A stretch of DNA of 64,000 bases. It comes from Telopea speciosissima. Lineage: Eukaryota > Streptophyta > Magnoliopsida > Proteales > Proteaceae. The DNA lies in contig NC_057918.1 in the NCBI RefSeq assembly GCF_018873765.1, positions 12,346,862-12,410,861 on the forward strand. The letters are read 5' to 3'. The notes under the pieces were generated by a model. The model made no database searches. It was not told where the DNA came from and was given only the letters and a program-made list of their open reading frames with translations. The translations under genes were made by a program, and so were the position numbers. Below are positions 58,800 through 64,000 of this stretch, in pieces (position 1 is the stretch's first letter; the number at the start of each line of letters is the position of its first letter).

Positions 58800-60020
58800 A
58801 TCAGAAATTAAGGGCTTATAGCTAGAACTATAGAACTTCTTGGCTTAGAAGGGAAGGAGCTAGAGGTGTTTGAAATATTGGAAAGGAGAGGAGAAGCCTT
58901 TTTATCTTTGTATTTTTTTGTCGTTTAGTTCTGGGTGGTTCTAAACGTATATCTACAAGTAATTCATAGAAGAAGGTTTGAATGGTTCAAGGTTAGGTTG
59001 CTTTCAAAACAGCTTTGGCAAAGTACATTTGAGGTGAGACGTGTTCTTGCCTGAAAGGAAGAGAAAGGATAAGAACAAGAAATTGGACCGGGTTTGTGTG
59101 GTTCTTATCTTGACACCTCAAGTCTCTGGGTCCTCATTGGTGGAGATCAGCTCTTTTGATTTGGACATCTAGATTTTTTATTTTAATATCTTTGGTAGTG
59201 GGGCTCGTGGGTTTTAGAATCTTAGATCAGGACTAGGTTGACACGTGGCCAACACGGAATCATGCCAATGATGATGCTGATGAGGTTAGCTATAATCAAT
59301 CAGTGATATCGAATATACGACAGAATATATAAAAACATTCCGGTTAGAGTTACTTTGCTTGTTAGCTTAGTCCTTCGTTCTCGGCCAATGGTGTGATGTT
59401 TTTTGGTCTTTATTGATCCGGGTCTTCGGATCTGGATCTTGGTTTCAATCTGTGATTGAAGTGTGAAGCGATGGAAAAATGTGGAAGAACGAACAATTGA
59501 GATCGAAGGATGAGCCGGGTTAAGAGTCGGATCAGAATCAACTTATTTATATCGGAATCTACTGATCTTGATTCGGATTAAGGTCGATTCCAGCAACCTA
59601 TTTTTGAATTGGCTACGAATACTTTTTGATATTCTAAACAACTTTTTACCCTCTTCCTTTGAATCAGTTAAAGTAACAAAAAACAAATATTTATTAAGGG
59701 TAAATTATGCGAATCTCCCCTGAGTTTTGCCTTAAATACACGTTTTTTCTTTATATTTTAAAAATACATTGTCTAACCCAATTGACTAACACGGTTAACA
59801 GAAGGGCAAAAAACAAAATTTATCAATTTAACCTCACTAAATATCGGTACAAAAATCAAATGATAAAATTACCCATTACTCAATTCAACTAACTGCAACT
59901 TCATCGTGTCCAAACCCGATCGAACTTCACTGAAATAAAGTGTAAAAATCAAACCAAACAATTTCTAAAATAGAAATCATCCCATGAAATTGAAATATAA
60001 ATCATACCAAATTAGGCTTT
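58800..60020. other. Upstream region of the NAP-type gene
   Basis: The first few hundred bases should contain the promoter. GATAAAAAGG near 58903 on the minus strand is a possible TATA box. GGATCxGATTC words near 59510-59600 belong to the degenerate dispersed repeat. No gene is seen. Confidence 0.4.
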
Positions 60021-60026
60021 ATTGTA

Positions 60027-60245
60027 AATCTTAACCTTTGGTCTGGGAGGGAGGGACCCATCTATTAAGTCTTTAACTCATATCTAATGGCTTACCAAAA
60101 AAAAAAAAACTCATATCTAATGGGGTTTAGCCGTTTAGGGGGAGTAGTTTGTGTAATCTTAACCTTTGGTCCGGGAGGGAAGGACCCATTTATTATTATT
60201 ATTATTTTTTCTATCGAGGGACCCATCTATTATTGATTAATTAAT
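60027..60245. repeat. Short local duplication
   Basis: AATCTTAACCTTTGGTC and GGGACCCATCTATTA recur about 128 bases apart, and GGGACCCATCTATTATTG appears a third time near 60217. The intervening sequence also repeats CTCATATCTAATGG. It is a small imperfect duplication with no coding content. Confidence 0.75.
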
Positions 60246-60577
60246 TTCATAATGGTGGATGGATGATAATATGAGTGAGACATACACCAATGCGGGTTGT
60301 GTGAATGGTCAAAACTCGGTTAAAGAAGGTGATGTTGACCAATAAAATGTTTGACTTGGCCTGTTCCAGTTCACATATGCCCACATTAATGGTGATTTAA
60401 TTCATATCCCATCCATAAATATAAACGCCATCAATTATATAGACTCATCAAATAAGAGTAAGTCACATGCTAAATCTGGGTTTCTATCTTTTAAACTATG
60501 GTCTATCAAACATGGGATTTTTCTTTGGATTGTTGATTTAACTTGGGCTGGGTCAGCAAACTCATCCCAACATTTGG

Positions 60578-60768
60578 TCAATTTGGATTCTCTATGGCGT
60601 GCTGTCTGTCTTGCGCCATGCTGTGTAGACACAGGGCCACATGCAATGACCGCCTTACCCCTGCCCGAGCGCTTTGCCCAAGTGAGGATAAGGTGGTCAT
60701 TGCGTGCGGCCCTGTGACTGGACAACATGGTGCAGGACGGGCAGCGTACCATAGAGGATCTGGATCCA
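60578..60768. repeat. GC-rich foldback element (A group) with 8-bp direct repeats
   Basis: GGATTCTCTATGGCGTGCTG at the left faces CATAGAGGATCTGGATCC at the right. The core arms GCAATGACCGCCTTACCCC and GGATAAGGTGGTCATTGCG face each other. ACATTTGG flanks both sides (60570-60577 and 60768-60775). It is closely related to the element at 50951-51124. Overlapping open frames on both strands are palindrome artefacts. Confidence 0.75.
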
Positions 60769-61380
60769 CATTTGGCTCAAAAAGACTTGAATCTTAACGA
60801 ACCCAACAAAAGCCCAGTCCCATAATGTGGCCCATATATGAGTTTGGGCTGTTTTGGATGAGGATTGGGTTGGACTTGGCCCAGTCCAAGGGCCAACAAT
60901 ACTCGCATATTGTATGGGTTCCATCTATTCCACCAACCAATGGGGGTGTTGCACAACAGAGGGTCACACGTCAAGTAGGAGAGAGAGAGTATGAGAGGGA
61001 CTCCTACACTGTCGATGTGGGGATCACTTTTCTATTTGGTAATTATAATTTCAGATTAATATTTCTATTACTTTTTAATTCAAAGGCATTTGATTACAAA
61101 GCAAAGCATCTATTTGTAACTTAGAAGAATACAAACAGAATTTGTAACCTTACTTTTTTTTGTTTGATGAAGAAATTTGTAACCTTACTTTGTCTGCCCT
61201 AATATAATGTGTTTTCACTTGGATTAAGGGGCACATGACATGTGGCAATTTCATATTATCACTTTCGATTTATAATTTATTTATTTTTTCTCTTTTTTCT
61301 TTTCTTTCTGTTAGCCGGTTCCATCATAAGCACGTTCTTCTTGCCTCACTTCAACACTGAATTGGATTATGCATGGCCAC

Positions 61381-61463
61381 GTTTGGTATGCATTATTGGA
61401 ATGCATTTTAAATCGATTTTGCATTCTCGAACGCTAAAAACATTCCAATAATGCATACCAAAC
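61381..61463. repeat. Short foldback MITE, GTTTGGTATG family
   Basis: GTTTGGTATGCATTATTGG and its exact inverted copy CCAATAATGCATACCAAAC bound an 83-bp unit with an AT-rich centre. The terminal word GTTTGRTATGYATT is shared with the foldback at 228-330. Confidence 0.75.
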
Positions 61464-61469
61464 ACAACG

Positions 61470-63059
61470 TCTCTCTTTCTCTCTCCATAAAGTATAGCTG
61501 ATTGTTTAATTCAATTAATTATTTGCAAAATAGTTCGACGAATCTAAATTTTACGAATTATTTAATCAAATGGAATCAGATTGAAAGAGGCGGAAAAAAA
61601 TCATGATATACAGACTTACTGAATTATTCACAAGTAATTCAGCGAATTCGAATTGCTTGGTCATTATAAAAAAAAAAATAAAAAAAACAAACAAACTAGA
61701 AAACCTTCTTTTTTGGGGGGGTAAACAAAATATATATATATATATTCGAATTTGGGAATTATTCAGCGAAATAAACAATCATGCTTATGATTGCCAAAAA
61801 AGATAAAAATTAATTATCTGCTATGGAATTATTGGGTAGAAGTCTTTTGTATTTTTGTAGAAATTCTTGGTTATAACTTAGAAGTTGGTACCACAAAATG
61901 GTCGAGTAAATGTTTTTTTTTGGGGGGGGGGTAGTTTATTGTTTAAAATCATAGAATCATTACAAATAAAAAATTTGGCACATGTGACTCAATAAAAATA
62001 TTTATTATCAATTCAAAAGGCCTCAACTTAAATTTTAGGTAAAAAATGTCCTAATTTTTAATCACAAATATATAGTCAAGAAGTACATGTCATCCCAAAG
62101 TTTAACTAGAGATTCTTACAGGGAGATCCTAGTGATTATGATTTTTAATATTTGTTATGTTTTTTGATTAATGAAAGAAATGTTATCTCAATTTATATAT
62201 ATTGCACATATGATAATTGATTGATAATGTTAAACATGTACTACAAATATTAAAAATAAAATTCGACCTTTTTATCCCTTTTTTTTTTTAATTTAAAGAA
62301 TAACTTTTTAATCAGAATTTTACTTCGCTTCTTTGAACAAATTCTTAAATTAACAAAGCTAATTATTCTGATTAATTCTTTGTTCAAATAATTCCCAAAT
62401 CTGAATTTGCTAACTATGGTAGAACACAACCTTATTTAGTAAAATCATGTATTTAACACATATTATTGCTGTATCCGAACGTTTGAATGAGTATTTCTAC
62501 AGATGAAAGCAGTTATACGGTAAAATTCGTGGATTTTACTGGTCACCACATTAATTGCGTATAACTACCTATAAGACGGTTATATATTTTAAGTTTCCCT
62601 CTACCCATTTAGGACGGTTCAACCACCATCTTACGGTTCACAAATCCCTCCTAAGTTTTCGTATGTTCCAAAATACCCTCCCGATACCCTTTCCCGCGCT
62701 CTCCCAAAACAAAAACAACAAAAACTTGAAAAACCCTCGCCCTTTCCCTTTCGCGATCGAAAACTGAAACTCAACCCAAAACAACCCTAGCGGCTGCCCC
62801 TGCCCGCTTCATCTTCTCCGTCTCCATCCTCGTTGTGATACGATCACGGTCAATAACCCCTGCACCATCCTCTTCCATCCTCTTTGTCCCCGTTCCCAAT
62901 CAACTACAACGGCGGGAAAATAGTAGAGTTCCAATCTTCTCCGTCTCAGTTCGAATCACAGGGTTTCTGTTCTTCTTCGTCTCCAATCCGCCGTCAATTG
63001 CAGCGGTGATTAAGCCCATGCTCCCTTCTTCTTCTCCGTGATTGCACCTTCGAGAGCCC
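61470..63059. other. Upstream region of the right-edge gene
   Basis: AT-rich until about 62600, with GAATTATTC-rich inverted patches near 61540-61770 and 62330-62400. From 62650 the sequence becomes C-rich and CTTCTCCGTCTCC-rich, as in a plant 5' leader. CCAAAATACCCTCCC and CGCGATCGAAA faintly recall the arms of the Mutator-like element at 739, so transposon origin is possible. The frames here have no family resemblance. Confidence 0.4.
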
Positions 63060-63617
63060 AGAAGCGAGTCTTTCTCTACTTCGTCTCCATCTGTAAGTAT
63101 TTTCTCAAATCATTCTATGGTAGTCAAACTCTGAGAAGGTTTAACATTTGTTGAAGAACTAACCAAAACTAATAACTTCAGAGTGCTAACTGGGTTACAG
63201 AAACTTCTAGTTGTGATGCCGTGATCTCATTATTTTCATACACGATGCCTAGTTGCCTACCCTCTTTACATTTTCATTGCTTATCTCTTTAATTCCTAAA
63301 TCGTTTGATACGTTTCACTTATTTAGAGAGGATTGGTTTTCCTTCAAGTTCATTCTTCTCCGGCTTCATCTGTTAGTCGTTTCTCAACAAATACCATCCC
63401 ACCTTACCACCACTGACTTCACACAGACTTACAATTACAACACACACACACACACACACGAGAGCTAACACAAGATTGAGAGAGAGTGGGGAGCAGTGAT
63501 GAGGACTTCTCTTTTGCCAAAACCATCTATCTACAGCTATAGCTTCTACTAACCAACTCTGTCTGCAATTTGCCTAGCAGTTTGGTGGGACGAAGTGAGC
63601 AAGAGAGAGAGAGAGAG

Positions 63618-64000
63618 ATGGCTGATTACAGTAATCTCTCTTCGTGTTGGACTTGTGTGTCCTCTTCTTTGAAGTTCATGCTGATTGTTGTAACTTTGAT
63701 TCTAGTATCTGGATTTCTTTTAATGTTGGGTCCAAAGACCTCTCGGGATTCATTATCTTACAATCCTTGGGTTTGGAGAGCTGATTCTTCTTATTCTTTC
63801 TCTTCTCCTCCTGCTAAGGTGACTGATTCAGATCTTGAAGTTGAAGAAGAAACCGAGAGGCACCTGGATTTTCATCCAAGGGTGGTTGATGCTCATTTTA
63901 CAGAATTACAAGAATCTCTCTCTTCTTATTCTCCGAAGTCCTACCTTCAATCTTCTCCTTCCCCTCCCCTTGCCTCACAAATTATGCTATCCTTGGCACC
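63618..64000 (+). CDS. N-terminus of a type II membrane protein, cut by the window edge
   Basis: An open frame of 127 codons starts at ATG 63618 (MADYSNLSSCWTC) and runs off the window without a stop. Residues about 19-38 (LKFMLIVVTLILVSGFLLML) form one hydrophobic anchor after a short cytosolic tail. A Ser/Pro-rich and acidic stem follows (VTDSDLEVEEETERH). This layout is typical of Golgi glycosyltransferases and related type II proteins, but no catalytic domain is in view, so I do not assign a family. The leader holds (AC)n and (AG)n repeats just before the start. A GTAAGT at 63092 after C-rich leader sequence may be the donor of a 5'-leader intron. Confidence 0.7.
   Translation, partial: MADYSNLSSCWTCVSSSLKFMLIVVTLILVSGFLLMLGPKTSRDSLSYNPWVWRADSSYSFSSPPAKVTDSDLEVEEETERHLDFHPRVVDAHFTELQESLSSYSPKSYLQSSPSPPLASQIMLSLA

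Noticed and set aside
60435-60974. Overlapping frames on both strands as coding
   Set aside because: They are mirror translations of a foldback element.

Overview
The window is nuclear DNA of a flowering plant. It is AT-rich, with intron-bearing genes set in long stretches of non-LTR, LTR and DNA-transposon remains, plant SINEs, many short foldback elements and microsatellites. Plant-specific families (two NAC factors, a Casparian-strip membrane protein, CYP704B, PPR) and a miR164 site place it in angiosperms. The species cannot be named from sequence alone.

Layout. 0-7.3 kb: no host gene; a 1.6-kb Mutator-like element with ~390-bp inverted ends and a 9-bp target duplication, several small foldbacks, a 5'-truncated LINE with a 15-bp target duplication, and a SINE tail. 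7.3-15.9 kb: repeats, including a ~4.1-kb element-like block holding a 440-bp tandem duplication and an 87-bp triple repeat. 16.0-17.0 kb: a three-exon CASP gene (+) with one extra base in its last exon. 17.2-20.6 kb: MITE, SINE with target duplication, decayed L1-type LINE. 20.83-20.97 kb: decayed tRNA-Ile(AAT) plus a 3' half copy. 21.2-30.3 kb: an MPO1-like/DUF962 ER membrane protein gene (+) whose 8.3-kb first intron contains a Copia-like fossil. 31.1-33.9 kb: a PPR pseudogene (-) split by inserted DNA. 34.3-35.3 kb: duplicated 3' flank of the next gene. 35.2-37.8 kb: intact six-exon CYP704B1-type P450 (-). 42.1-43.5 kb: NAC100-type gene (+) with a miR164 site. 51.3-53.7 kb: LINE (-) with a 14-bp target duplication, interrupted by a CACTA element. 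57.7-58.8 kb: NAP-type NAC gene (-). 63.6-64.0 kb: start of a gene for a type II membrane protein running off the window.

The genes do not form a cluster with a common pathway. They are ordinary single genes: cell-wall barrier (CASP), fatty-acid alpha-oxidation (MPO1-like), long-chain fatty-acid omega-hydroxylation for pollen wall and cuticle (CYP704B1), organ boundary/development (NAC100) and senescence (NAP). No novel multigene system was found. The least explained signal is a set of 100-190 bp, often GC-rich snap-back elements. Several are flanked by direct repeats of 6-10 bp, and all lack a poly-A tail or coding capacity.
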